DNA from: Permianibacter sp046297695
GTDB taxonomy: Bacteria > Pseudomonadota > Gammaproteobacteria > Enterobacterales > Permianibacteraceae
Direction of reading: 5' to 3'
Assembly (NCBI GenBank): GCA_046297695.1
Contig: JBKBHF010000016.1
Coordinates: 1 to 64,000, forward strand
DNA: 64,000 bases
A model generated the notes under the pieces. The model was not told the DNA's origin and did not search any database. It was given only the letters and a program-made list of their open reading frames with translations. Positions within the stretch are counted from its first letter, which is position 1, and every line of letters begins with the position of its first letter. Of this stretch, positions 35,099-45,420 are shown one piece after another. A program made the position numbers and the translations under genes.

Positions 35099-36748
35099 TC
35101 AATCATCCATCTCACCCAGCATTTCATCATCATGCAGCGGCACCGGATGCTGCCCGGTCAAACTGAGCGCGACCGCCTCCGCCACCTTGATGCCATCGAC
35201 GCCAGCGGAAAGAATGCCACCGGCATAACCGGCGCCCTCACCGGCCGGATACAGACCCTTGGTATTGAGACTCTGATAATCCGGCCCGCGCGTGATGCGC
35301 AGCGGCGACGAGGTGCGCGTTTCGACGCCGGTCAACACGGCATCATGCATCGCGTAACCGCGGATCTGGCGGTTGAACGCCGGCAGCGCTTCGCGCATCG
35401 CCTCAATCGCATACTCTGGCAACGCTGACGACAGATCAGTCAGATGCACACCGGGTTTGTATGACGGCAACACCTCGCCAAACTGGGTCGAGGCTTTGCC
35501 TGCCAGGAAATCGCCAACCAACTGACCGGGCGCTTCATAGTTGCTGCCGCCGAGCACAAACGCACGCGACTCCAGCTCGCGCTGGAACGCAATGCCGGCG
35601 AGCGGGCCACCGGGATAATCGGCTGGCGTGATGCCGACCACCATGCCGGCATTGGCGTTGCGCTCGTTGCGCGAATACTGGCTCATGCCATTGGTAACCA
35701 CGCGATTCGGTTCCGACGTTGCCGCCACCACGGTGCCACCGGGACACATGCAGAAGCTGTATACCGCGCGGCCGTTGCTGGCGTGATGCACCAGTTTGTA
35801 ATCGGCAGCACCGAGCAGCGGATGACCGGCATACTTGCCGAACCGGGCCTTGTCGATAACCGATTGCGGATGCTCGATACGAAAGCCGATCGAAAACGGC
35901 TTGGCTTCCATGTACACGCCGCGCTGATGCAGCATTTCAAAGCTGTCGCGGGCGCTGTGACCGAGCGCCAGCACCACATGGTCGGTGCGGATCTGCTCAC
36001 CGCTTTCCAGCACAACGCCGCGGACATGGCCGTTCTCGATCTGGATATCGGTGACTTTCTGCTGGAACCGGATCTCGCCGCCGAGCTGTTCGATGTTGGC
36101 GCGCATGGTCTCGACCATACCGACCAGTCGGAAGGTGCCGATGTGCGGCCGGCTCAGGTACAGAATCTCTTCCGGTGCGCCGGCCTTGACGAACTCGGTC
36201 ATCACCTTGCGGCCGTAGAATTTCGGGTCCCTGATCTGGCTGTACAGCTTGCCGTCGGAAAACGTACCCGCCCCGCCCTCACCAAACTGCACGTTCGATT
36301 CCGGGTTCAGAATCTTCTTGCGCCACAGCCCCCAGGTGTCCTTGGTGCGTTCGCGCACTTTCTTGCCGCGCTCCAGCACAATCGGCCGCAGCCCCATCTG
36401 GGCCAGGATCAGCGCGGCAAAAATGCCGCAAGGCCCAAAGCCGACCACCACTGGTCGGTGCGGCGTCAACGCCGGCGCCTGGCTGACGAACTTGTAGCTC
36501 ATGTCCGGCGCCGGCCGGATATGGCTGTCCTTGGCAAAGCGGTTCAGCACCGCCGCCTCGTTCTTCAGGCTGACATCGACGATGTAGATCAGCATCAGCG
36601 CGTCCTTGCGGCGCGCGTCGTGGCTGCGTTTAAACACCGTGAAATCCAGCAGATCATCCTTGCCGAGCTTCAGGCGTTCCTTTATGGCGGCCGGCAGGGC
36701 TTCCGGCGCATGGTCGATAGGCAATCGGAGTTCAGAAAGTCGGAGCAT
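35099..36748 (-). CDS. FAD-dependent oxidoreductase, COG2509 type
   Basis: A 549-residue NAD(P)/FAD-dependent protein of the uncharacterised COG2509 group. A small N-terminal domain (about 1-95) precedes a Rossmann FAD site VVVGFGPCGIFAALILAQ (about 100), then VQFGEGGAGTFSDGKLYSQI, LALGHSARDSFEML and YPAGEGAGYAGGILSAGVDG at the C-terminus, all typical of the family. Cysteines in FCMCPGG are conserved. A possible TATAAT -10 lies at 36822-36827 on this strand. Substrate unknown. Confidence 0.88.
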   Translation of the reverse strand: MLRLSELRLPIDHAPEALPAAIKERLKLGKDDLLDFTVFKRSHDARRKDALMLIYIVDVSLKNEAAVLNRFAKDSHIRPAPDMSYKFVSQAPALTPHRPVVVGFGPCGIFAALILAQMGLRPIVLERGKKVRERTKDTWGLWRKKILNPESNVQFGEGGAGTFSDGKLYSQIRDPKFYGRKVMTEFVKAGAPEEILYLSRPHIGTFRLVGMVETMRANIEQLGGEIRFQQKVTDIQIENGHVRGVVLESGEQIRTDHVVLALGHSARDSFEMLHQRGVYMEAKPFSIGFRIEHPQSVIDKARFGKYAGHPLLGAADYKLVHHASNGRAVYSFCMCPGGTVVAATSEPNRVVTNGMSQYSRNERNANAGMVVGITPADYPGGPLAGIAFQRELESRAFVLGGSNYEAPGQLVGDFLAGKASTQFGEVLPSYKPGVHLTDLSSALPEYAIEAMREALPAFNRQIRGYAMHDAVLTGVETRTSSPLRITRGPDYQSLNTKGLYPAGEGAGYAGGILSAGVDGIKVAEAVALSLTGQHPVPLHDDEMLGEMDD

Positions 36749-36822
36749 GGCGATGGCTCAATGACAGCCCGAGGCTCGCGGTCCGCACCACGCAGGACAA
36801 GCCGCCTCCGGCATGGCGGCAA

Positions 36823-37095
36823 TTATAGAGGGTCAACGGATGCTGCGGGGCACAAGATTGACGAGGCCACCACATCTGTGGGAGCGGTGGAGTCGGGACT
36901 GATATTGCTGTCGACTACCACAACATCGCTGTCGCAGATCAGGAACACGTTGTTGGCGTCAAACATCAGCCCGGCCGATTCGTTGCGTTCGGTGGCGTAG
37001 ACACCGTCAGCCAGCTGATGCAGGGTGAACGAAGCAGATGCGGCAGCATGACTGTACGACGTGGAAAACAACGCGACACAAAACACGGTGCACAA
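36823..37095 (-). pseudogene. N-terminal fragment of an MBL-fold hydrolase (decayed)
   Basis: About 90 codons read like the start of a secreted metallo-beta-lactamase-fold protein: a hydrophobic leader, then SFTLHQLADGVYATERN..GLMFDANNVFLICDSDVVVVDSNI, the first beta strands of the fold. The HxHxDH zinc motif that should follow is missing; the frame runs into unrelated sequence and a stop. No ATG fits (TTG 37095 or none). Both ends therefore look eroded, probably by deletion, with the COG2509 gene's promoter region now adjacent. Confidence 0.6.
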
Positions 37096-37154
37096 CTGCA
37101 GGGCGACGATGATGGAACGATGCCAAATGGTGGGCTTCCATAATTCAGGATGAT

Positions 37155-37526
37155 TTGATTAAGTCAGGCGGTTGTCATACCGGCGAAAGCCGGTATCCAT
37201 TTTCGCCGGTAAATCTGCTTTACCTTCTCGCCGCGCTGGCACTCCCTCGCGCCAGCGTCCACTCCAATCTGCGATCGGCGTTTCACAGTAAGCGGCGCTG
37301 GATCTTCGCCTTGCTGATCGCGCTGCTTGGTGTCAGCCTGCTGATAGATCTGCTGATCACCGGCTCGCTGCCACAGTTGCCGAACCTGCTGTTCCACGCC
37401 GGCGCCGGTGTAACTGCAATGGCTGGCGTCACGGTGCGTCATGAGCGCTTTCACCAGTTGCTGGCCTACGGCACCGTGCTGGTCATCCTGCTGTATATCG
37501 GCTTGCTGTTTACCCGCTTGCCTTGA
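37155..37526 (+). CDS. Small integral membrane protein (start uncertain)
   Basis: Up to 123 residues from TTG 37155. The C-terminal 80 residues look genuine, with three hydrophobic segments (WIFALLIALLGVSLLIDLL, a middle one, and YGTVLVILLYIGLLF) and RHERFHQ between. The first 15 or so residues are the translation of a REP-like palindrome (CHTGESRYP), so the true start is probably further in, or the original start was lost. No function can be assigned. Confidence 0.45.
   Translation: MIKSGGCHTGESRYPFSPVNLLYLLAALALPRASVHSNLRSAFHSKRRWIFALLIALLGVSLLIDLLITGSLPQLPNLLFHAGAGVTAMAGVTVRHERFHQLLAYGTVLVILLYIGLLFTRLP
37177..37196. repeat. REP-like palindrome
   Basis: ATACCGGC-GAAA-GCCGGTAT, a perfect 8-bp stem with GAAA loop, flanked by GTC and CC. 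Palindromes of the form GTCAT-CCGGCGAAAGCCGG-ATCC are widespread intergenic repeats in proteobacteria. Confidence 0.75.
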
Positions 37527-37559
37527 GCGAACCATCAGCGATGGCCAGCGACCGCGCCA

Positions 37560-38042
37560 CTATTGATAGCGCTGGCCACGATGCTCCAGCCAGCCATGCG
37601 GATGTTTGCCGCGTGGATCATGGTGCGTCCAGTGAATGACACCGCCCTTTTTATTCCACTCATACTCCCCGAAAAAGCGCACGGTGTCGCCTTCGGCAAT
37701 ATCCACGATGCGTGGCGCAAGTTCGATGTTGTGTGCGACCAGCAAGGTCTGCCCCGTTGCGGTACGCAGCAGAAAGCGCTGGTGCGGGCTGCCGTGGGTG
37801 TCGTCCTTCAGGATCTTGACGACAACACCTTGGCCCGCAATCTGCAGATTGGATTCGCGGCGCTGAAACGCCTGCTGCAGCCGCGCGTCGCTGTTCAGGG
37901 CGGGCGTTGCACTGGTCGCCCGCGGCGACGGCGTTGCAATCTCTTCCGTAGCGGAATTGGTCGGCGTGGGCAGAGCGTTGGATAACAGGTAAGCGATGCC
38001 GGCGAAAACAGCGAGTACTGCAATGCGGGTGACGGATTTCAT
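37560..38042 (-). CDS. DUF3465 family protein, probable OB-fold, membrane-anchored
   Basis: A 160-residue protein with an N-terminal signal anchor (about 6-25), a Thr/Pro/Ser-rich linker and a C-terminal DUF3465 domain. The hallmark is VRFFGEYEWNKKGGVIHWTHHDP followed by HPHGWLEHRGQRY. The domain is probably OB-like; biological function is not established. ATG 38042 gives the signal anchor directly; an in-frame extension to 38207 overlaps a hairpin-rich region and lacks support. It converges with the small membrane-protein gene. Confidence 0.85.
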   Translation of the reverse strand: MKSVTRIAVLAVFAGIAYLLSNALPTPTNSATEEIATPSPRATSATPALNSDARLQQAFQRRESNLQIAGQGVVVKILKDDTHGSPHQRFLLRTATGQTLLVAHNIELAPRIVDIAEGDTVRFFGEYEWNKKGGVIHWTHHDPRGKHPHGWLEHRGQRYQ

Positions 38043-38149
38043 AGGATTTGACGATTCTGCCTTTGCAAACCGGGACATTGTAGGCCAGCTCATGCGTGCT
38101 TCGCCCGGCACGGGCATCGTTTGCGTGACGGCGAAGCGGCGCTCCGCTT

Positions 38150-38184
38150 CAAAAACAAAGGCCCGGCAGTCGCCGGGCCTTTGT
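38150..38184. terminator. Terminator of the suc operon (bidirectional)
   Basis: A 13-bp stem ACAAAGGCCCGGC / GCCGGGCCTTTGT with T-run on the minus strand, 39 bases after the sucD stop. It may serve both directions. Confidence 0.85.
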
Positions 38185-38222
38185 TTGCTCTGCACAAAAC
38201 CGTGCAACGCACCGCGTCGGAA

Positions 38223-39098
38223 TTACTTCCAGCCGGTGATTTCCGCCACGCCTTTGCCGATATCGGCCGGCGAGCGGACAGCGTGCACTTTGGCAGCAGC
38301 CATGGCCGCGAACTTCTCTTCGGCGGTGCCTTTGCCGCCGGAGATGATCGCGCCAGCGTGGCCCATGCGCTTGCCCGGAGGGGCGCTGATGCCGGCGATG
38401 AAGCCGACGACCGGCTTGGTCACGTGCGCCTTGATGTATTCGCAGGCTTCTTCTTCCGCGCTGCCGCCGATTTCACCGACCATGACGATCGCTTCGGTCT
38501 GCGGATCGTTCTGGAACAGTTTCAGCGCATCGATGAAGGTGGTGCCCGGGATCGGGTCACCGCCGATACCGATACAGGTCGACTGACCGTAACCGAGTTC
38601 AGTGGTCTGCTTGACGGTTTCATAGGTCAGCGTGCCCGAACGCGACACCACGCCAACACGACCCGGCTTGTGAATGTGACCCGGCATGATGCCGATCTTG
38701 CATTCGCCCGGAGTGATGATGCCAGGACAGTTCGGGCCGATCAGGCGCACGCCTTTCGCATCGACGTACATTTTCACTTCCAGCATATCCAGCGCCGGAA
38801 TGCCTTCGGTGATGCAGACGATGAGCGGCACGCCCGCGTCGGCGGCTTCGATGATCGAATCCTTGCAATACGGCGCCGGCACGTAAATCACCGATGCATC
38901 CGGCTTCACGGTGGCAACCGCTTCACGCACGGTGTCGAACACTGGCAGACCGAGGTGGGTCGAACCGCCCTTGCCCGGGGTCACGCCGCCGACCATCTTG
39001 GTGCCGTAGGCGATCGCCTGTTCGCTGTGGAAGGTACCTTGCTTGCCGGTGAAACCCTGGCAAATGACCTTGGTGTTTTTGTTAATCAAGACGCTCAT
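38223..39098 (-). CDS. sucD: Succinyl-CoA synthetase, alpha subunit
   Basis: A 291-residue subunit that binds CoA and carries the phosphorylated active-site His, converting succinyl-CoA to succinate with nucleotide phosphorylation. N-terminal QGFTGKQGTFHSEQAI and GTKMVGGVTPGKGG form the CoA site. GIGGDPIPGT and the GHAGAIISGGKGTA segment with the catalytic His (about 240) are intact. GGGAGG precedes ATG 39098. It is the last gene of sdhCDAB-sucABCD, 13 bases after sucC. Confidence 0.96.
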   Translation of the reverse strand: MSVLINKNTKVICQGFTGKQGTFHSEQAIAYGTKMVGGVTPGKGGSTHLGLPVFDTVREAVATVKPDASVIYVPAPYCKDSIIEAADAGVPLIVCITEGIPALDMLEVKMYVDAKGVRLIGPNCPGIITPGECKIGIMPGHIHKPGRVGVVSRSGTLTYETVKQTTELGYGQSTCIGIGGDPIPGTTFIDALKLFQNDPQTEAIVMVGEIGGSAEEEACEYIKAHVTKPVVGFIAGISAPPGKRMGHAGAIISGGKGTAEEKFAAMAAAKVHAVRSPADIGKGVAEITGWK

Positions 39099-39111
39099 GT
39101 GTGCCTCCCGC

Positions 39112-40281
<1,170 letters not shown>

Positions 40282-40296
40282 GTTCTGTCCTCTCTC

Positions 40297-41547
40297 TTAA
40301 ACGTTCAGCAGCAGACGTGCCGGATCTTCAATGAACTCTTTGATGGTCTTCAAGAAGCCCACCGACTCGCGACCATCAATGATGCGATGGTCATACGACA
40401 GCGCGACATACATCATCGGCTGAATGACAACTTGGCCGTTCACCGCGACGACGCGATCTTCGGTACGGAACATGCCGAGAATGGCCGACTGCGGCGGGTT
40501 GATGATCGGCGTCGCAAACAGCGAACCGAATACACCACCGTTGGATATGGTGAAGGTACCGCCGGTCATTTCTTCGACAGTCAGGGTGCCATCTTTGGCT
40601 TTCTTGCCGAAATCACCAATGGCTTTTTCCATGTCAGCCAAGCCCATGCGATCGGTGTCACGCAATACCGGCACCACCAGGCCACGCGGCGCGCTGACGG
40701 CAACGCCGATGTCATAGTAGCCGTGGTAGACAATGTCATTACCATCGATCGAGGCGTTCACTTCCGGGTAGCGCTTCAGCGCTTCGGTTGCGGCCTTGAC
40801 GAAGAAACTCATGAACCCGAGCTTGACACCGTGAGTCTTCTCAAACTGGTCTTTGTATTTGGCACGCAGCTCCATCACCGGCTTCATGTTAATGTCATTG
40901 AAGGTGGTGAGGATGGCAGCATTGTGCTGAGCGGAGAGCAGACGCTCGGCAATACGCTGACGCAGCCGGGTCATCGGCACGCGGCGCTCTTCGCGCACGC
41001 CTGGGACGGCAACCGCAGGCGCGGCAACCGGAGCGGCTTTCGCGGCAGCTGCCGGCGCGGCCGATTTGCCCGCCATGAATTTTTCGACGTCTTCTTTGGT
41101 CAGTCGACCATCTTTGCCCGAGGCCGGGATCTTGCTGGCATCGAGGCCATGCTCGGCAATCAGACGGCGCACGGCCGGGGTCAGCACATCGCTCGACTCG
41201 GTCGTGGCAGTGGCCGGAGCTGGTGCAGCGGCGGCTTTCGTTTCTACCTTGGGTGCGTCTGTTTTTGCAGAATCGGCTTTGGCAGCCGGCGCAGCAGCCG
41301 CGCTGGCATCACCGGCCTTGAACAGCGCGATGGTTTCCTGCGCGCCGACCGTTGCACCTTTATCTTTCAGAATGGTTTCGATCACGCCATCTGCCGGCGC
41401 CACCACTTCCAGAACGACTTTGTCGGTTTCGATGTCAACCAGGTTTTCGTCACGCTTGACGAACTCGCCCGGCTTTTTGTGCCAGGTGGCGACAACGGCA
41501 TCGGCAACGGATTCCGGCAGAACCGGGACCTTGATTTCGATACTCAT
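40297..41547 (-). CDS. sucB: 2-oxoglutarate dehydrogenase E2 (dihydrolipoamide succinyltransferase)
   Basis: A 416-residue E2 core enzyme. One lipoyl domain (1-77) has the lipoylated Lys in DIETDKVVLEV (about 43). An Ala/Pro-rich linker (80-120), E1/E3-binding domain (LTPAVRRLIAEHGLDASKI, about 125-160), second linker and catalytic domain (about 185-416) follow, with DHRIIDGRESVGFL carrying the catalytic His and Asp. GAGGAG precedes ATG 41547. The E3 gene lpd is not in the operon, so E3 must be shared from elsewhere. Confidence 0.95.
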   Translation of the reverse strand: MSIEIKVPVLPESVADAVVATWHKKPGEFVKRDENLVDIETDKVVLEVVAPADGVIETILKDKGATVGAQETIALFKAGDASAAAAPAAKADSAKTDAPKVETKAAAAPAPATATTESSDVLTPAVRRLIAEHGLDASKIPASGKDGRLTKEDVEKFMAGKSAAPAAAAKAAPVAAPAVAVPGVREERRVPMTRLRQRIAERLLSAQHNAAILTTFNDINMKPVMELRAKYKDQFEKTHGVKLGFMSFFVKAATEALKRYPEVNASIDGNDIVYHGYYDIGVAVSAPRGLVVPVLRDTDRMGLADMEKAIGDFGKKAKDGTLTVEEMTGGTFTISNGGVFGSLFATPIINPPQSAILGMFRTEDRVVAVNGQVVIQPMMYVALSYDHRIIDGRESVGFLKTIKEFIEDPARLLLNV

Positions 41548-41619
41548 GTTTCTCTCCTCTGCTGCCCTTTGCAGCGTGCCCATGGCGCACGAACCTCGCG
41601 GTCCGCGCGCCCAATCTGA

Positions 41620-44445
41620 TTAACCCAACGCCTTGGCGACCAATTCTTTCTGCTGCTCGTCGTGCACCGAAGAATAACCGACCGCCGGTGCCGCCGACGC
41701 CGGACGACCGGCGAAGCTCAGCACGAAACCGCTCGGCAGGCATTCCTTGAAGTGGTGCTTGCTGTTGTACCAAGCGCCCTGGTTCTTCGGTTCTTCCTGA
41801 CACCAGGCGTACTCGCGCACGTGCTGGTAAGGTTCCAGCGCTTTCTTCAGGCTGGCGGTCGGGAACGGATACAGCTGCTCGATACGAATGATCGCAACGT
41901 CGGTGCGGTTCTGGGCGCGGCGGGTTTCGAGCAGATCGTAATAGACCTTGCCCGAGCACAGCACCACACGCTTGACCTGTTTCGGATCGAGCTGATCGAT
42001 TTCTCCGATAACGGTCTTGAACTTGCCGCTCGCGAGCTCTTCCAGCGACGACGTCGCCAGACGATGACGCAACAGCGACTTCGGCGACATGACAATGAGC
42101 GGCCGGCGCAGCGGGCGTATCATTTGTCGGCGCAGCATGTGGAATACCTGCGCTGGCGTGGTCGGCACCACGACCTGCATGTTCTGCTCGGCGCAGAGTT
42201 GCAGGAAGCGTTCGAGGCGTGCCGACGAATGTTCCGGACCCTGGCCCTCGTAACCATGCGGCAACAGCAGGGTCAGACCGCACAACCGGCCCCACTTCTG
42301 CTCGCCGCTGGAAATGAACTGGTCGATCACTACTTGCGCGCCGTTGGCAAAATCACCGAACTGCGCTTCCCAAATCACCAGCGACGTCGGCGACGTGGTC
42401 GCGTAACCGTACTCGAAGGCGAGCACGGCTTCTTCCGACAGTACCGAGTCAATGACCGTGAACGGCGCCTGCTTGTCGGAAATGTGCTTCAGGGCCTCAT
42501 GGGTGGCACCAGTTTCCTGCTCGTGCCAGACCGCATGACGGTGGAAGAAGGTACCACGGCCGCAATCCTGACCGGAAATGCGAACGCGGAAACCTTCTTC
42601 GAGCAACGAGGCGTAGGCCAGGGTTTCGGCACAGCCCCAATCCAGCGGCAACTCGCCACTGGTCATCTTCTTGCGGTCGTCAACGATCTTGGCAACCCGC
42701 GGCTGCAGTTTGAAACCATCCGGCACAGCGGTGATTTTTTCCCCGAGCCGCTTCAAGCGCTCGACATCGACGGTGGTGTCGGCGGCGGCGGTCCACTTCT
42801 GACCGAAATACGGCGACCAGTCGGCCGAGAACTCGCTCTTCTGGAACGGCACGATGCCCGGCGCGACTTGCTCACCGGCATCGAGTTTTTTGCGGTAGTC
42901 ATCGACCAGCGCCTGTGCCTCGGCCTCGCTCAGATGCCCGGCCTTGGCAAGCTGCTCTGCATAAATCTGCCGGGCGGTTGGCCGGGCCTTGATTTCTTTG
43001 TACATGATCGGCTGGGTCGCGGTCGGCTCGTCGGCTTCGTTGTGTCCCCAACGGCGGTAGCAGACCAGATCAATGACGACATCTTTCTTGAACTTGATGC
43101 GGTAATCGAGCGCGAGCTGGGTGACGAACAGCACAGCTTCGGCATCGTCGGCGTTGACGTGGAAAATCGGCGCCTGAACCATCTTGGCGATGTCGGTGCA
43201 GTACGCGGTCGAACGCACGTCATCCTGCCGGTTGGTGGTGAAACCGACCTGGTTGTTGATGACGATGTGCACGGTGCCGCCGGTGGTGTAGCCACGTGTC
43301 TGCGACAGGTTGAACGTTTCCATGACGACGCCCTGGCCGGTAAACGCCGAGTCGCCGTGCACCGCTACACCGAGCACCTGATTGCGCGTATCCGGGTTGC
43401 TCGTGTCCCGACCATAGGCACCGAGTGCACGCCGTTCCTGACGCGCTCGCACCGAACCGGTGACCACCGGCGAGACGATTTCCAGGTGTGACGGATTGAA
43501 CGCCAGCGCGAGGTGAACCTTGCCGCCTGCGGTCATGCAGTCGGACGAGAAACCCATGTGGTATTTGACGTCACCGGAGCCGCTGGCGTCGTCATGCTTG
43601 CCGGCAAAGGCGGCAAACAGATCGGCAGGGTTCTTGCCGAGGATGTTCACCAGCATGTTCAAACGGCCACGGTGGGCCATGCCAATCACGATTTCCTTGA
43701 CACCCTGCTCGCCCGACCGCTGGATGAGCTCGCCCATCATCGGGATGAACGCATCACCGCCTTCGAGCGAGAAGCGCTTGGCGCCGGGGAATTTCGCCCC
43801 GAGGTAGCGCTCAAGACCTTCGGCAGCAGTCAGGCCTTGCAGCAAGGTCTTGCGACTGTCGGCTTTCAGCTGCGGCTTGCAACGTGAGCTTTCGATGTAT
43901 TCGCGCAACCAGATGCGTTCGTTCTGGTTGGTGATGTGCGAGCCTTCGAAACCGACCGTGCTGGTGTAGCACTGGCTCAAATGCTCGTGAATGTCTTTCA
44001 GGGTACGTTCGGTCGCGCCATACAGCGTCGAGCGAAACGTGGTGTTGTAATCGCGCTCGGACAGACCGTGGTATTCCAGGGTCAGATCGGACAGGTGTTC
44101 CTGCTTCCAGATGCCGAGCGGATCGAGATTCGCGTGTTGGTGGCCGCGGGCGCGGTAAGCGTTGATCAAACGCAGCACGCCGACCTGCTTGGCTTCGTAT
44201 TCTTCGTTCTTGCCGGCGCCCTGCACCACCGTTACCGGCGGCCGCTTCCAGGCGTCACGGAAATAGGCTTTGACCGGTTCGTGGGCCGAATCGGCCGCGC
44301 CTTGGCGCAGTTCGCGGAACAGCTGCTGCCAGTTTTCCGGCACCGAAGCCGGATCGACCAGAAACTGCTCGTACAGTTCTTCGATGTAAGCGGCGGAGCC
44401 GCCGTTCAGATAGCTCGTCGAAAAGAGCTCGGCAATGCCTGACAT
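41620..44445 (-). CDS. sucA: 2-oxoglutarate dehydrogenase E1 component
   Basis: A 941-residue thiamine-diphosphate decarboxylase that passes the succinyl group to SucB lipoate. The N-terminal interaction segment is TSYLNGGSAAYIEELYEQF. Further on are GMAHRGRLNMLVNILGKNP, VKYHMGFSSD, the ThDP motif HVNADDAEAVLFV..VIDLVCYRRWGHNEADEP and HGYEGQGPEHSSARLERFLQLC. Length is near E. coli SucA (933). ATG 44445 with GGGTGAG is preferred; in-frame GTG 44454 is three residues longer. It lies 261 bases after sdhB beyond a terminator-like hairpin, so it may also have its own promoter. Confidence 0.95.
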   Translation of the reverse strand: MSGIAELFSTSYLNGGSAAYIEELYEQFLVDPASVPENWQQLFRELRQGAADSAHEPVKAYFRDAWKRPPVTVVQGAGKNEEYEAKQVGVLRLINAYRARGHQHANLDPLGIWKQEHLSDLTLEYHGLSERDYNTTFRSTLYGATERTLKDIHEHLSQCYTSTVGFEGSHITNQNERIWLREYIESSRCKPQLKADSRKTLLQGLTAAEGLERYLGAKFPGAKRFSLEGGDAFIPMMGELIQRSGEQGVKEIVIGMAHRGRLNMLVNILGKNPADLFAAFAGKHDDASGSGDVKYHMGFSSDCMTAGGKVHLALAFNPSHLEIVSPVVTGSVRARQERRALGAYGRDTSNPDTRNQVLGVAVHGDSAFTGQGVVMETFNLSQTRGYTTGGTVHIVINNQVGFTTNRQDDVRSTAYCTDIAKMVQAPIFHVNADDAEAVLFVTQLALDYRIKFKKDVVIDLVCYRRWGHNEADEPTATQPIMYKEIKARPTARQIYAEQLAKAGHLSEAEAQALVDDYRKKLDAGEQVAPGIVPFQKSEFSADWSPYFGQKWTAAADTTVDVERLKRLGEKITAVPDGFKLQPRVAKIVDDRKKMTSGELPLDWGCAETLAYASLLEEGFRVRISGQDCGRGTFFHRHAVWHEQETGATHEALKHISDKQAPFTVIDSVLSEEAVLAFEYGYATTSPTSLVIWEAQFGDFANGAQVVIDQFISSGEQKWGRLCGLTLLLPHGYEGQGPEHSSARLERFLQLCAEQNMQVVVPTTPAQVFHMLRRQMIRPLRRPLIVMSPKSLLRHRLATSSLEELASGKFKTVIGEIDQLDPKQVKRVVLCSGKVYYDLLETRRAQNRTDVAIIRIEQLYPFPTASLKKALEPYQHVREYAWCQEEPKNQGAWYNSKHHFKECLPSGFVLSFAGRPASAAPAVGYSSVHDEQQKELVAKALG

Positions 44446-44622
44446 GTTACTCACCCTTTGTGAGTCCGATTGTGCCGGGTGTTGCCACCCGACAGTGAAT
44501 CCTGCCTTTTGCAGGTCGGCGAGCCAAAGCGCAACGCGACTTTCGGCCAGCCTGCCTGCCGGCAGGGCCCGTTGACCTCTCCGTTAAAAACGATCAGTTA
44601 AAACAAAAAGGCCAAAAACGGC

Positions 44623-44655
44623 AAAACCGCGTGAGCACCTTTTGCACTCACACGG
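44623..44655 (-). terminator. Terminator-like hairpin between sdhB and sucA
   Basis: On the minus strand CCGTGTGAG pairs with CTCACGCGG (one G-U) and TTTT follows. It may attenuate transcription from sdh into suc. I see no convincing sucA promoter in the remaining 180 bases. Confidence 0.5.
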
Positions 44656-44706
44656 CTCTGCCTTACTACTTTTTCCCGCCGCACTGCGGACCGTGCATTG
44701 CCGGTC

Positions 44707-45405
44707 TCAGGCGCCGCGTTGCAGCAGCATGCTGCGGATCTTGCCAATAGCCCGGGTCGGGTTCAGCCCTTTCGGACAGACGTTGACGCAGTTCATGATG
44801 CCGCGGCAACGGAACACGCTGTAGGCGTCGTCCAGCTCGCTCAGGCGCTGATCGGTCGCGGTGTCGCGGCTGTCAGCAAGGAAGCGGTAGGCCTGCAGCA
44901 ACCCGGCCGGACCGACGAACTTGTCCGGGTTCCACCAGAACGACGGACACGAGGTCGAGCAGCAGGCGCACAGGATGCACTCCCACAAGCCTTCCATCTT
45001 TTCCCGATCTTCCGGGGTCTGCAGCCGCTCTTTCGCCGGCGCCGGCGTGCTGTTCTGCAGGTACGGTTTGATCCGCTCGTACTGCTTGTAGAACATCGAC
45101 ATGTCGACGATGAGATCGCGCACGACCGGCAGGCCCGGCAACGGCCGCACGACCACCGGCTGCTTCAGCGACTTGACCGGCGTGGTGCAGGCAAGACCGT
45201 TTTTGCCGTTGATGTTCATGCCATCGGAACCGCAAACGCCCTCGCGGCAGGAGCGGCGGAAGGTCAGGGTCGGATCTTTTTCTTTCAGCAGATGCAGCGC
45301 TTCGAGCAGCATCATGTCACGGCCTTCCGGTACCTCCAGCTCGAACTCCTGCATGCGCGGTTCGTTGTCGGTTTCCGGGTTGTAACGATAAATCTGAAAA
45401 CGCAT
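44707..45405 (-). CDS. sdhB: Succinate dehydrogenase iron-sulfur subunit
   Basis: A 232-residue subunit carrying three clusters. The 2Fe-2S ligands are in RSCREGVCGSDGMNI..GLAC (about 52-75); the 4Fe-4S and 3Fe-4S ligands are in CILCACCSTSCPS (about 145), CRGIMNCVNVCPKGLNP (about 202). It passes electrons from SdhA flavin to ubiquinone at SdhCD. Length is close to the E. coli protein (238). ATG 45405 follows sdhA by 15 bases. Confidence 0.96.
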   Translation of the reverse strand: MRFQIYRYNPETDNEPRMQEFELEVPEGRDMMLLEALHLLKEKDPTLTFRRSCREGVCGSDGMNINGKNGLACTTPVKSLKQPVVVRPLPGLPVVRDLIVDMSMFYKQYERIKPYLQNSTPAPAKERLQTPEDREKMEGLWECILCACCSTSCPSFWWNPDKFVGPAGLLQAYRFLADSRDTATDQRLSELDDAYSVFRCRGIMNCVNVCPKGLNPTRAIGKIRSMLLQRGA

Positions 45406-45420
45406 GACGGACAGCTCCGA

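Noticed and set aside
36878..36890. Second REP-like GTGGGAGCGG match
   Set aside because: Only ten bases match, without the palindromic continuation or an inverted partner.
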